Under the pieces are notes generated by a model that saw only the letters and a list, made by a program, of their open reading frames with translations, was not told the origin of the DNA and made no database searches. The translations under genes and the position numbers were made by a program. From Helicobacter cetorum MIT 00-7128 (GTDB taxonomy: Bacteria; Campylobacterota; Campylobacteria; Campylobacterales; Helicobacteraceae), in contig NC_017737.1 of assembly GCF_000259255.1 (NCBI RefSeq), positions 62,001 to 126,000 on the forward strand: DNA of 64,000 nucleotides, read 5' to 3'. This document shows positions 1-10,424 of this stretch, piece by piece (position 1 is the first letter of the stretch; each line of letters begins with the position of its first letter).

Positions 1-937
1 GCCCCGCTTTATCCCCATCATAGCTAAGAATGATTTCAGGCTCACCTTTTTTAAGCAAGGGTAAGTGCGATTGTGTTAGAGCCGTTCCAAGTGTAGCTAC
101 AGCGTTATTAAACCCTGCTTGATGCAACAAAATCACATCTAAATAGCCCTCTGTGATAACGATTTGCTTTTTCTTATAAATAGACTCTTTAGCCAAATGA
201 TAGCCATAGAGCAAACTAGATTTATCAAAAAGCTTGGTTTGAGGCGAATTGATATACTTAGCAACCCCCTCTTTTAAAGTGCGCCCCCCAAAACCCACCA
301 CCTTAGCACTAGGATTATAGATAGGAAACATAATGCGTTCTAAAAAGCGTAAATATATTTTATTGCTAGGATTATTTTTATCGTTTCTATTACCATCACT
401 TTTGCCAAGCACTCCAAGCTCAATCAATTTGTCCTTATCTAAGCCTTTATGCTCAATATCAGGGAGTATTGTTTTTGTGCATAGTCCTAGTTTGAATGCC
501 TGAATGCTTTCTATACTCAGTCCCCTTTGTTTTAAATAGTTTAAAAAATAAGGGGCGTTAAAAAGCTGTGCTTGATACAACGAACTCACTTCTTCTAAAA
601 GATAGTAATCCTCTTGAAGTTTTTTAGTGTTATCATAAGAGCCTTGCTCATACTCTAAAGCCACATTGAATTGGTGAGCCAATTTTTCTATTGCCTCTGT
701 AAAAGAAAGCTTTTCATGCTCTCTAAGAAAATTAATCGCATCTCCATGAGCCCCACAACCAAAGCAATGATAAAAACCCTTAGCTTGATTCACACTAAAG
801 CTTGCACTACGCTCCTCATGAAAAGGGCAACGCCCCATATAATTCACCCCAGATTTTTTTAAATCAACATAAGGGCTTACAACTTCTACAATATCAATAA
901 TTTGTTGCAAACGCTCAATGGAGCTTTTAGTAATCAT
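1..937 (-). CDS. dnaG: DNA primase DnaG (3' end cut by window)
   Basis: Synthesises the RNA primers for DNA replication. The reverse-strand reading frame opens at the ATG at 937 and runs off the left edge, so about 312 of an expected 550-600 residues are present. The N-terminal zinc-binding domain is visible as CPFHEE followed later by CFGCG (CHCC ligands, about residues 36-60). The RNA polymerase core follows, with the TOPRIM motifs EGYLDVI (about residues 255-265) and SYDGDKAG right at the window edge. The missing part would be the end of TOPRIM and the helicase-binding C-terminus. It diverges from groES; dnaG next to groESL is the H. pylori order (HP0012-HP0010). No frameshift was seen in the part present. 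Confidence 0.95.
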   Translation of the reverse strand, partial: MITKSSIERLQQIIDIVEVVSPYVDLKKSGVNYMGRCPFHEERSASFSVNQAKGFYHCFGCGAHGDAINFLREHEKLSFTEAIEKLAHQFNVALEYEQGSYDNTKKLQEDYYLLEEVSSLYQAQLFNAPYFLNYLKQRGLSIESIQAFKLGLCTKTILPDIEHKGLDKDKLIELGVLGKSDGNRNDKNNPSNKIYLRFLERIMFPIYNPSAKVVGFGGRTLKEGVAKYINSPQTKLFDKSSLLYGYHLAKESIYKKKQIVITEGYLDVILLHQAGFNNAVATLGTALTQSHLPLLKKGEPEIILSYDGDKAG

Positions 938-1117
938 TATTTACGCTTTCTTTTGTTATCAATGCTCATTTTTTAATTATACTCAATAAACAAAAGCTTG
1001 GGTTTCTCTTTTTATTATCTAAACATATTCTAATCTTTATACTTTTAAGCTAATGAAACTTTATACTAATAGACTAAATAATCTTTATAATTATAATATT
1101 AGACTTTGTTTTATCGC

Positions 1118-1146
1118 TTGACTTATAGCCAAAAATGCGCTATAGT
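1118..1146 (+). promoter_or_regulatory. Vegetative (sigma80-type) promoter of groES-groEL
   Basis: TTGACT at 1118-1123 and TATAGT at 1141-1146 are separated by exactly 17 bases, an almost ideal -35/-10 pair. The expected transcription start near 1153 lies inside the downstream inverted repeat, so a repressor bound there would block initiation. Confidence 0.85.
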
Positions 1147-1147
1147 G

Positions 1148-1174
1148 GTGGCGCTTAAAAATACTAAGCGCTAA
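1148..1174. promoter_or_regulatory. CIRCE-type operator (HrcA site) of groESL
   Basis: GTGGCGCTT at 1148-1156, nine spacer bases, then AAGCGCTAA at 1166-1174. This matches the CIRCE plan TTAGCACTC-N9-GAGTGCTAA with few changes. It overlaps the predicted transcription start. In H. pylori groESL is repressed by HrcA together with HspR; I did not find a convincing HspR (HAIR) repeat here. Confidence 0.8.
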
Positions 1175-1209
1175 ATTTCTATTTTAATTTTGAACTTAGG
1201 AGAACTAAT

Positions 1210-1557
1210 ATGAAGTTTCAGCCATTAGGAGAAAGAGTCTTAGTAGAAAGACTTGAAGAAGAAAATAAAACAAGCTCAGGAATCATTATCCCTGATAACG
1301 CTAAAGAAAAGCCTTTAATGGGTGTAGTAAAAGCGGTTAGTCATAAAATTAGCGAAGGTTGCAAATGTGTGAAAGAGGGCGATATTATCGCTTTTGGTAA
1401 ATACAAAGGCACAGAAATCGTTTTAGATGGCACAGATTACATGGTGTTAGAATTAGAAGATATTCTAGGCATAGTGGGTGTAGGCTCTTGCTGTCATAGC
1501 GGTCATCATGACCATAAACATGGTGCAGAACACGGCTCTTGCTGTCATAACCACTAA
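1210..1557 (+). CDS. groES: Co-chaperonin GroES (HspA) with metal-binding tail
   Basis: Ten-kDa lid of the GroEL folding chamber. Residues 1-90 form the usual GroES fold ([13 protein letters not shown] at the start, the mobile loop with [14 protein letters not shown]). At 115 residues it is longer than the roughly 95 of E. coli GroES. The extra C-terminus, from about residue 91, holds two CSCCH/GSCCH clusters and many histidines. In H. pylori HspA the same tail binds nickel and is linked to urease and hydrogenase maturation. AGGAG at 1198-1202 is a good ribosome site. It is followed 30 bases later by groEL in one operon, under the promoter and CIRCE site at 1118-1174. Confidence 0.98.
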   Translation: MKFQPLGERVLVERLEEENKTSSGIIIPDNAKEKPLMGVVKAVSHKISEGCKCVKEGDIIAFGKYKGTEIVLDGTDYMVLELEDILGIVGVGSCCHSGHHDHKHGAEHGSCCHNH

Positions 1558-1578
1558 AAAATTAATATTATTAAATAA

Positions 1579-3228
<1,650 letters not shown>

Positions 3229-3256
3229 GCCCCCTTACTCCTATAAACGCTTTTTT

Positions 3257-3289
3257 ACAATCTCTCTTTTTTAGAGAGATTGTTTTTTT
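3257..3289 (+). terminator. Intrinsic terminator of groESL
   Basis: Perfect 10-bp stem (3257-3266 with 3274-3283), 7-base loop, then a run of T to 3289. It starts 29 bases after the groEL stop codon. Confidence 0.9.
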
Positions 3290-3499
3290 ACAACTCCTTA
3301 ATCAAACTATCAACAAGACTTTTTAAACCCACTTAAACCAACCAACAAAAAATCAAAAGTTTGAGTAACTTATTGCCCCATTCTTTATTAAAATTAGCTT
3401 GTTTATAAGCTATCAAATATCCCCTTAACCCCCCTTAAGCTTAATCATTATGCTATTGTGATAAGATGATTTCAAAATTTTAATATTTAAGGAAGACTT

Positions 3500-3862
3500 A
3501 TGCCAAACACTTCTACACCCAAAGATTACTCCCAATACAATGAAAAACAACTCTTTAATTTTTTAAACTCTGTAGATAAGCAACTTATTAAAGCAGAGAA
3601 CGAGCAAAAAAAAGCAATAGAAAAATTTAAAGAAATCCAAGCCAAAAAACAGATGATTCAACAAGCCTTAGCCAAGAAGTTTAATGAGACACCAATTATA
3701 AAAGAGCCTTGTAATTTATGCGAGCAAATTAAAGACAAAGATTATAATCAAGAAACCATACAAGCCTTACAAGATGCTGAAAATGGCAAAAACTTAGAAA
3801 CAATTGAAGATTTTTCCACATGGATAAAAGAAGTAAAAAAGGAAATGAATGCTAAAAATTAA
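3500..3862 (+). CDS. Antitoxin of a YafQ-type toxin-antitoxin pair
   Basis: A 120-residue, highly charged protein. Residues 15-60 look like a coiled coil rich in Lys, Glu and Gln, and the C-terminus (EDFSTWIKEVKKEMNAKN) is a likely toxin-binding segment. It overlaps the downstream toxin gene by 14 bases, the standard antitoxin-first arrangement that couples their translation. The N-terminus resembles the H. pylori antitoxins paired with HP0892/HP0894-type toxins, as I remember them. A ribosome site (AAGGAAG) lies at about 3490. Expected role: neutralises the mRNA-cleaving toxin and probably represses the operon. Assignment rests mainly on the partner gene. Confidence 0.8.
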   Translation: MPNTSTPKDYSQYNEKQLFNFLNSVDKQLIKAENEQKKAIEKFKEIQAKKQMIQQALAKKFNETPIIKEPCNLCEQIKDKDYNQETIQALQDAENGKNLETIEDFSTWIKEVKKEMNAKN

Positions 3863-4112
3863 GTATCATAACCTTTTTAAAAAAGATTTTAAGAAACTTG
3901 TTAAAAATGGATTTGATGATAGTCTTTTAAGCGAAGTTATTACAACTTTAAGAAAGCAAGAGCCACTAGAACCAAAATATAAAGACCATTCATTAAAAGG
4001 CAAATGGAAACCCCATAGAGAATGCCACATTAAGCCAGATGTTTTACTTGTTTATCTTATTAAAGATGATACTCTTATTCTTTCACGCCTATGCTCACAT
4101 AGTGATTTATAA
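3849..4112 (+). CDS. YafQ/RelE-family mRNA interferase toxin
   Basis: An 87-residue RelE-superfamily toxin that should cleave mRNA on the ribosome. It closely resembles H. pylori HP0894/HP0892: the middle carries HSLKGKWKPHRECHIKPD and the end LILSRLCSHSD. The residues implicated in HP0894 catalysis and RNA binding are all present: His47, Glu58, His60, Arg80 and His84. The length is typical. It overlaps the antitoxin gene by 14 bases and has no terminator of its own that I can see. The pair sits between groEL and the chemoreceptor gene, where H. pylori 26695 has hopZ as I recall, so it is likely an insertion in this lineage. Confidence 0.9.
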   Translation: MLKIKYHNLFKKDFKKLVKNGFDDSLLSEVITTLRKQEPLEPKYKDHSLKGKWKPHRECHIKPDVLLVYLIKDDTLILSRLCSHSDL

Positions 4113-4321
4113 AAACACCCCTAAAAATAAAACAAAAACCTCCATTCTTATGACTTCCAACAACTCACAATCTTTTATCAATTAATCCCAACCAATAAGA
4201 GCTAATCAAAGCCTAAATACCACTTTAAGACTTTATTAAAGCACCACCACAAGAGCGTTGTTAGCAAACTTTAATCTATGATTAAATATAATTAAGTAAT
4301 CAATAAAGGAGAAAACCCCCT

Positions 4322-5485
4322 ATGAAACTGAATGCTCGCTTAATAAGCGTTATGATTGTCCTACTAAGCTCCCTTGCAGGCTTTACACTTTTACTTATCA
4401 AACACACTCAAAATAACGCTTTAGAAAAACTCATCACTCTTAAAGACCCTTCTAATGAGGCGCTTTCTGCAGTCTTTCAAGAACAAATCACAGATTTTAG
4501 CTTGCTGTTTATTGCTCTAGTTATTTTATGTGCGCTTATTTTAGGGGTTTTTACCAACATTCAAGTATCCCCTTTTGAAAAATTGATTAAGCGCTTAAAT
4601 TCAAACGCCAAAGACAGCGACCTTTCAAGCACCACGGCTAATGCCTTGCTCCAAGCCTCTAAGGGCAATATTACTACACTAGATAACCTTAAACAAGCCA
4701 TTGCTACCACAATGAAAACTATGGCAGAGCGCAACACTCTAATCTCAACGATAGATAAAAAAACTATAGCCGTTAATGAAAGCGTGCATACCTCTATCAC
4801 AAAAGCCCAAGCTACAAGACAAGATTTAGAGAGCGCTCAAGCTATTGTAGAAAAATCCTCCCTTACCTTGCAAGATTTATTAGAGAAAGTTAAGCAAAGC
4901 GCTCAAACCGAAGAAGAGCTTTCATCACAAATTGAGCTTTTAAGCAAAAATGCTGATGATGTGAAAATCATTTTAAAACTCATTGATGATATTGCTAATC
5001 AAACCAATCTTTTAGCCCTAAATGCTGCTATTGAGGCTGCAAGAGCAGGTGAGCATGGTAGAGGCTTTGCTGTAGTGGCTGATGAAGTGAGAAATTTAGC
5101 TGAACGCACTCAAAAATCCCTAACCGAAATCAACTCTTCTATTGGCATTATTGTGCAAGGAATCCATGATGCCTCCACACAAATGAGTCTCAACTCTCAA
5201 GAAATTGAAAAGCTTTCTGAGATTAGCACTGAAGTGCAAGAGCAGTTCTATGGCATGAATGAAAACCTCAAAAATGTCATTGGTTGCGCTAATCAATCTA
5301 TTGATGATTATGCCACTACAGGCAAAGAATTACAGCATATTACTGATGAGTTGCTTAAGGTTGAGAGCTTTAATCAGCAAACCGCTAAAGACGCTCAAAA
5401 CATTGTTACCACCCTAAGTGCATTAAGCAATCAAAGTATAGAGTTAGACCAACAAATAGAAACTCTCACCAATAAGGCTCTTTAA
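4322..5485 (+). CDS. Membrane chemoreceptor (MCP) with minimal periplasmic loop
   Basis: Methyl-accepting chemotaxis protein that should signal to CheA/CheW. Residues 7-26 and 60-78 are membrane helices, and only about 33 residues lie between them, far too few for the dCache, sCache or four-helix sensor domains of TlpA, TlpB and TlpC. No clear HAMP domain follows. A long coiled coil leads to the conserved hairpin tip ([19 protein letters not shown], then [18 protein letters not shown], about residues 220-265). There is no C-terminal NWETF-type tether. Sensing may be intramembrane, cytoplasmic or through a partner. The stop codon overlaps the start of endA by one base, so the two are translationally coupled. 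It is not one of the four standard H. pylori receptors. Confidence 0.9.
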   Translation: MKLNARLISVMIVLLSSLAGFTLLLIKHTQNNALEKLITLKDPSNEALSAVFQEQITDFSLLFIALVILCALILGVFTNIQVSPFEKLIKRLNSNAKDSDLSSTTANALLQASKGNITTLDNLKQAIATTMKTMAERNTLISTIDKKTIAVNESVHTSITKAQATRQDLESAQAIVEKSSLTLQDLLEKVKQSAQTEEELSSQIELLSKNADDVKIILKLIDDIANQTNLLALNAAIEAARAGEHGRGFAVVADEVRNLAERTQKSLTEINSSIGIIVQGIHDASTQMSLNSQEIEKLSEISTEVQEQFYGMNENLKNVIGCANQSIDDYATTGKELQHITDELLKVESFNQQTAKDAQNIVTTLSALSNQSIELDQQIETLTNKAL

Positions 5486-6186
5486 TGCTTTCTTTTAAAG
5501 CGCTCTCTCTATCAAGCATTATTGCCCTAAATGCTTTAGCCCTAAATTCCCTAAATGCTAAGCCTCATAATTTTGCTGAGGCAAAAAGTGTTCTATCTAA
5601 ATTCTATGCTAAACACCAGAATTTAGATGAAACCTTTTATTGTCATGCGCCCTTTAGAGCCATTCATAAAGGCAAGAAAATCAGCTTTGAAATCTTACCC
5701 TCACAAAATTACAAGCCTCGCCATGCTATTACTAAAAAAGGCACTACTAATAAACGAGCATGGAAAGTGGAATGGGAACATTTAATGCCTGCTGAAAACT
5801 TTGGCAAGCACTTAGCTTGTTGGAAAGAGGGCGGAAGAAGAGCATGTCAAAAAGACCCTATTTTTAGGGAAATGGAGGCAGATTTGCATAATCTTGTGCC
5901 AAGTGTTGGCGAAGTCAATGGCGATAGAAATAATTATAAGTATGCTGAAAGTCCTAAAGGCATGCGCTATACCCAATATGGAAACTGCCAAGTTTATACA
6001 GATTTTAAAAACAAGCGCTTTTATCCAGCTAATTACTCCAAAGGGCAAATCGCACGAGCTGAACTCTATATGAGTAAGACCTATCATATTAATTTAGGAA
6101 AGGCTGAATTAAAGCTTATGCAAGCATGGGACAAAATGTATCCTAAAAGCAAAGTTGAGATAGAAAGAGAAGAATTATTTCAATAG
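5485..6186 (+). CDS. endA: Secreted endonuclease I (EndA family)
   Basis: Non-specific DNA endonuclease acting in the periplasm or outside the cell. An N-terminal signal peptide (about residues 1-25, ending LNSLNA) precedes the mature protein. The EndA hallmark blocks are present in order: EWEHLMPAENFGKH (catalytic His, near residue 99), CWKEGGRRACQKDPIFREME, and DLHNLVPSVGEVNGDRNNY. Four or more cysteines suggest disulfides. At 233 residues it matches E. coli EndA (235). It is joined to the chemoreceptor gene by a one-base TAATG overlap and followed by a short hairpin at 6205-6224. I do not recall this gene next to groEL in H. pylori. Possible roles are nucleotide scavenging or control of incoming DNA. 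Confidence 0.93.
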   Translation: MLSFKALSLSSIIALNALALNSLNAKPHNFAEAKSVLSKFYAKHQNLDETFYCHAPFRAIHKGKKISFEILPSQNYKPRHAITKKGTTNKRAWKVEWEHLMPAENFGKHLACWKEGGRRACQKDPIFREMEADLHNLVPSVGEVNGDRNNYKYAESPKGMRYTQYGNCQVYTDFKNKRFYPANYSKGQIARAELYMSKTYHINLGKAELKLMQAWDKMYPKSKVEIEREELFQ

Positions 6187-6204
6187 CTTTTAAAAACGCC
6201 TTTT

Positions 6205-6224
6205 AGCACTTTTTTGTGCTTTTT
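6205..6224 (+). terminator. Probable terminator of the MCP-endA unit
   Basis: AGCAC at 6205-6209, six T as the loop, GTGCT at 6216-6220, followed by TTTT. The stem is short (5 bp) but placed just after the endA stop. Confidence 0.5.
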
Positions 6225-6391
6225 CCCTACCTCTTAAAAAGTCCAAAGAATTAACCTCATAACAATTCTATATTATCACTACACTTAAAAAGATTAGCAT
6301 TTTAATTAAGATATGCCCTTGTTTTACAAGAGAATAAAAACAGATAATCAATAACACAATCAAATAAAAAACATTAAAGAATAAAGAATAA

Positions 6392-6419
6392 AAGTCTTAG
6401 AGTTTAATCCCTAAGACTT
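6392..6419 (-). terminator. Probable terminator of the hop gene
   Basis: Perfect 9-bp inverted repeat AAGTCTTAG / CTAAGACTT with a 10-base loop. Read on the minus strand it is followed by a T-rich stretch (TTTTATTCTTTATT). It lies about 65 bases past the hop stop codon. Confidence 0.6.
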
Positions 6420-6484
6420 AAAAAAGTGCTTGAAAGCTTGTTAATAAACTTAAATCCCCCCTCCTTTTTTATTATAACATCTAC

Positions 6485-8248
6485 TTAAAAATTCACCACA
6501 TAGTTGAAATACAACTTGATGTTATTCTTATAGAATGTGGATTGCTCAAAGCCATCATAGTTACTTCTAAAATAGTAATTCACTACTAAAGGAATCTTAA
6601 GACCTAGTTCAATACCACTATGCTTAGAGAAATTGCTTCTAAAACCTACCACTAAAGGAATTTGAAAATAGCTTGTATTCATACTAGCTTTTCCACCTAA
6701 GGCTTTAATCTCTTCCATTCTAGCATGCCAAATAGATTGACCTTGATTGACCCAAGTAGAGCCTAAGAGTTCTGTTCCTAGTAGAATACCTGCAGTATGA
6801 ATGCCATCTTGACTTTCATGGAAGTTGTATAAGAAATCAAAGCCTGCACCATAAGTGTGATTATTTGCTTGTCCTACTCCTAGTCCTGCACCTTGAATAT
6901 TAGTAGTGTGTCCTAAGTTAGATTGCATGTAAGCATAAGTGGCATAACCTCTAATACCCCAATGCTTTGTTTTACCAAAGAAGTATTTATAACCAATTTG
7001 AACATCTACACCATAGGCTGAACCGCTAACTTTTTGGGTGTGGGTGCTAGGGAGAGTAATGGTTGGCACTATCCCTAAACTAGCCTCCACACTAAAGGCA
7101 TTGCTTTGTGCTTGATAAACTACCTTACTAGCGTTTTGAATGACCTTAAGAGCGTTTTCTAAATTGGTCTTTTCTTCATCAGGGATATTCCCTTTTATCA
7201 CATCATTAAGCGCATTTTCCACATTAGAGAGAGCCTCTTTAGCATCTGTGATTTGATTATTCAAATGATATACATTGACTTGAGGATTGTTTTTTAAACT
7301 AGAAGTGATTTGATTTACAGCATTAAAGGCATGTTGTAAAGATGAAGTTATCGCATTATCACTAGGATAACTAAGATTTTTTAGAGCGCCTTGAAGAGTT
7401 TGGAGGCTATCTTGCATGTGTGTTAAAGAAGGTTCAGTTTTATTGATAGCAAAGGGAGTTGGGGTTAAGGGTATGGTTGCAATATTTGGGGTTTGAGGCT
7501 GTTTAGTTTGAGATTGGGTGTTACCATCATTTTGAGGCTGTGGTTTTATAGGGTTTTTGGGCTTAATGGTTGGACTCAATTCATTGTAAAGGTTTTCATA
7601 CTTTACTAAATTCTCAAAATCGTTAGCAAAAGTTTGACCATCTAAAATTACTTGTCCGTAGTTATTTGCTTTGTTTTTATCTTCTTGCATTTGCATTAAA
7701 TCTAGTTGCACTTTTTCTTTATAGTTTTGAACTTGTTTAGCATACCCATCAAGTTGCTCTATAGTCTTATTGACATTGCCTTGATTTTCTGTTGTAGTAT
7801 AATCTTTGGGACTACCACTAAATTGACTTATACTTGATGCACTGCTGATTTGATGTTGACCAATTTTGTTATACAAATCATATTGTATTTTTGCATAGCT
7901 ATCTTCTAATGCTAGTATTTTTGTCTCATCAATTGAAACCTGATTACCACCCCCACCACTACCTCCTGAGGCCTCTAAAGCTTGTTGATAACTTTCTATT
8001 TCAATTTTAATCCCACCTGCCTTAGAGATTATATTGACTATATCTTGCATAGCAACTTGTTGCCCTATGTTAAAAATTTCCCCACTACTAATCTGTGGAA
8101 AATACCCTAATTGCTCCTTCACACTACCTTGTTGAATACAATAAGCACCTATTGGATTGCCCGAACAAGGATTGCTTGCCCCTAATATATTTACACTTCC
8201 TAAAAGTGCCATACTGCCTACTATAGAAACCAATTTAACACATTTCAT
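6485..8248 (-). CDS. Hop-family outer-membrane protein
   Basis: A 587-residue outer-membrane beta-barrel of the Helicobacter Hop group, which includes porins and adhesins such as BabA, SabA and HopZ. The signal peptide is residues 1-24 (ending NILGAS). An extended, partly coiled extracellular region follows, with a Pro/Gln-rich stretch at about residues 230-260. The C-terminal barrel (about residues 400-587) has the Hop signatures GYKYFFGK, TYGAGFDFLYNF, GLKIPLVVNYYF and the terminal FNYVVNF ending in Phe. An in-frame stop codon about 14 codons upstream supports this start, and AAGGAAG precedes it. In H. pylori hopZ (HP0009) is beside groEL, so this may be its positional counterpart; orthology is not shown. 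The leader holds a (CT)12 tract at 8459-8482. Confidence 0.9.
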   Translation of the reverse strand: MKCVKLVSIVGSMALLGSVNILGASNPCSGNPIGAYCIQQGSVKEQLGYFPQISSGEIFNIGQQVAMQDIVNIISKAGGIKIEIESYQQALEASGGSGGGGNQVSIDETKILALEDSYAKIQYDLYNKIGQHQISSASSISQFSGSPKDYTTTENQGNVNKTIEQLDGYAKQVQNYKEKVQLDLMQMQEDKNKANNYGQVILDGQTFANDFENLVKYENLYNELSPTIKPKNPIKPQPQNDGNTQSQTKQPQTPNIATIPLTPTPFAINKTEPSLTHMQDSLQTLQGALKNLSYPSDNAITSSLQHAFNAVNQITSSLKNNPQVNVYHLNNQITDAKEALSNVENALNDVIKGNIPDEEKTNLENALKVIQNASKVVYQAQSNAFSVEASLGIVPTITLPSTHTQKVSGSAYGVDVQIGYKYFFGKTKHWGIRGYATYAYMQSNLGHTTNIQGAGLGVGQANNHTYGAGFDFLYNFHESQDGIHTAGILLGTELLGSTWVNQGQSIWHARMEEIKALGGKASMNTSYFQIPLVVGFRSNFSKHSGIELGLKIPLVVNYYFRSNYDGFEQSTFYKNNIKLYFNYVVNF

Positions 8249-8458
8249 CTGTTCTTCCTTTTTGCTTGTATTACTAAGGGGTTAAGTCTAAATAGCCCTT
8301 CATTCCCCAAAAAATCATTGATTAAGTTTAAAAATCAAAAATTGCAATCAACCAAGTTGGTATATATGCGTGAATATTGCTTGTGCGTTTTAGCGCAACA
8401 AAAAGTTATAAAAGCCTATGTAGGTAATTGGAATAAATAAAGAGATAAATTCTTCTTA

Positions 8459-8482
8459 AGAGAGAGAGAGAGAGAGAGAGAG
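8459..8482. repeat. (AG)12 / (CT)12 simple-sequence repeat in the hop leader
   Basis: Twelve uninterrupted AG units on the plus strand, CT on the strand of the hop gene. The tract is about 210 bases before the hop start and about 60 bases after its likely transcription start, so it is in the 5' leader and not in the signal-peptide codons as in H. pylori oipA, sabA and hopZ. A short open frame beginning at 8507 (minus) runs through it. The rest of the gene-free stretch 8249-8656 is AT-rich and otherwise featureless apart from the promoter at 8550-8555. Confidence 0.95.
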
Positions 8483-8549
8483 ACGGATTAATAAGATTAA
8501 TAATCATTTCTTTCACATTATTGCCTTTTTTTGATTTTAAAATAGCTAG

Positions 8550-8555
8550 ACTATA
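8550..8555 (-). promoter_or_regulatory. Likely -10 element of the hop gene
   Basis: TATAGT on the minus strand, preceded by TGT (an extended -10). It is upstream of the CT tract and gives a leader of about 295 bases. No good -35 is visible, which is usual in Helicobacter. Confidence 0.5.
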
Positions 8556-8656
8556 ACATAATTTTCTTAAAAATAATTTAATATAGAAATTATTTTGATA
8601 AAAAACAAGTATTAAATAACAATAAAAACATTAAAAATATTTAATTATAAAATTCT

Positions 8657-10183
8657 TTAAAACGAATAAGTTAATTGGCAACGCACCCTATACATGCGCA
8701 CTTGCCCAAATAAATTCGCATAATAGAGTTGGGCTGTAAATCTATTACCTACTTTATAAGAAATGCTTGGCGTGATTTCTCCAAAAGTCGCATTTTTGGT
8801 TGCTCTAAAGCCTCTATATGCTGGGTCCCAACCACGATATTGGCTCAAATCAGATAGATTTGTATCCCCCTCCCATAAAGTGAAGTTATTCTTACCACCA
8901 ATAAAAACCATATCCAAAGCAAAAATCAAATTCTTAAAGCGATAATCTAATTGTGAATACAATGAATAAATGCTTGTATCTTTAGTTGCTCCCCCTCCAA
9001 TAAGCCCAAAACCCATGCTCCCATGCCCTTGGCTACCATTCCATAATTTACCGGCTGTTTTTAACCCCCCAACATTATCAATCAAGCTCGCATAGCCTTG
9101 AGCAAAGCTCCCAAAAGTCCCAAGCATGGCAAAAAAACGACGCTTTTTGAAACTCACTTGAAAATTATAAACCCCCCTATTTTGAGCCAATTCTTGAGGC
9201 GCATGCCCTTGCATAGTCTCTCTTTGCACTTTATCTTGAAAATAAGTGGATAAAAACTGCGAACGATTGGTTTGAAACTCCGCCTTATTATTCAAACCAG
9301 TGGCTGAAATTTGAAATAACACATTCACAAATCCATGCCCCTCATCAAATTGATAACGATAATTTGTCTCTGCAAAAAGCATGTAATTGATGAGCTTGTG
9401 GGCGTATAAATCATGAAAGCTTGCTTTAAATTGGTGCTTTTTGTTAATGCCAAAATCTTTTGCATAACCCACACCCCCTATTAAGAGCGCATTGCCTATA
9501 CCTGCCCCCCAAATACTCCCCTTAGCATTCGCCCCTATAGCCTTTCCTTGACAATCAAAGCGCCCGGTTTTTTGGTTTAAACCCACATTAGCTAAGCTCC
9601 CCGCACATTTAGCACCATTTAAATCATAGCCAACCCCCGCACTATATAAATCATCTGCCATCCAACTTCCAAAAGCTGAAAAATCAAAGACAAAATTTTT
9701 TAAATCTCTACTTTTAAAGCTTGCTCCAATCCCTCTATCCATGCTTTTATCATAAAAGGGGGCGCTTAAATTCATCTCGCCCACTTGTGCGTAAGATTTA
9801 AAAAAAGTTTTTTTTACAAAAAGATTATTGAAACTAAAAACATCATATTGGCTCTTCATTCTAACCCCCCTAGAGCCTTGAATATCGTCCCAAATTTGCC
9901 TATTTTTTGACGGAACACCTGAGTCTTGCGAAAAGAATATTCCTGCAGTGAAAGAAAAACCCTTGTATTCACCGGTAGCTAAATCCGCCTTAATGCGAAA
10001 TTGCATGCCATTCCCATTGCCCGTTTTACCCCCATCTTGAGTGAAACGCCCAAAAACAAATCCGTCTAAACTCGCATTTTTAACTAAATCTATTAAAGGG
10101 GTTTTAGCCTCCAAGCAAGAAAATCCTAATAAAGCTCCTAATGCGCTCCTTAAGCCAAAAAGCGCTATTTTATTGGTTTGCAC
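8657..10183 (-). CDS. Hof-family outer-membrane protein (porin-like)
   Basis: Outer-membrane beta-barrel of the Helicobacter Hof type, related to OprD-like porins. I place the start at the GTG at 10183 because a signal peptide begins there (VQTNKIALFGLRSALGALLG, ending CLEA) and AAGGAAT precedes it. The longer frame to 10276 only adds a hydrophobic leader of unlikely sequence. The mature N-terminus has the Hof-like DGFVFGRFTQDGG block and a region of alternating beta-strands, and the protein ends with YRVRCQLTYSF and a terminal Phe for barrel insertion. About 508 residues, near the usual 450-530. Substrate unknown. It lies between two other outer-membrane genes on the same strand but has its own long upstream region. 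Confidence 0.8.
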   Translation of the reverse strand: MQTNKIALFGLRSALGALLGFSCLEAKTPLIDLVKNASLDGFVFGRFTQDGGKTGNGNGMQFRIKADLATGEYKGFSFTAGIFFSQDSGVPSKNRQIWDDIQGSRGVRMKSQYDVFSFNNLFVKKTFFKSYAQVGEMNLSAPFYDKSMDRGIGASFKSRDLKNFVFDFSAFGSWMADDLYSAGVGYDLNGAKCAGSLANVGLNQKTGRFDCQGKAIGANAKGSIWGAGIGNALLIGGVGYAKDFGINKKHQFKASFHDLYAHKLINYMLFAETNYRYQFDEGHGFVNVLFQISATGLNNKAEFQTNRSQFLSTYFQDKVQRETMQGHAPQELAQNRGVYNFQVSFKKRRFFAMLGTFGSFAQGYASLIDNVGGLKTAGKLWNGSQGHGSMGFGLIGGGATKDTSIYSLYSQLDYRFKNLIFALDMVFIGGKNNFTLWEGDTNLSDLSQYRGWDPAYRGFRATKNATFGEITPSISYKVGNRFTAQLYYANLFGQVRMYRVRCQLTYSF

Positions 10184-10424
10184 TTCTAATATTCCTTGTT
10201 TATGAATTAAGATTGACCAAAAGACTAACAATGAAAAGTTAGAGATAACATTATCAAAAAATAATAGTAACAACACTCAATAAATCATCAGCCATTTTTA
10301 AACCCTATTCAAACATGAATGAAGTCTATTAAGTTGAGCTAAAAGACAATGGATTTTCACACACAAATAGTCAAAATTAGTGTGCTAAAATCCACAAATT
10401 CTCCCCCAAAAAAGCCTTTAAAAA

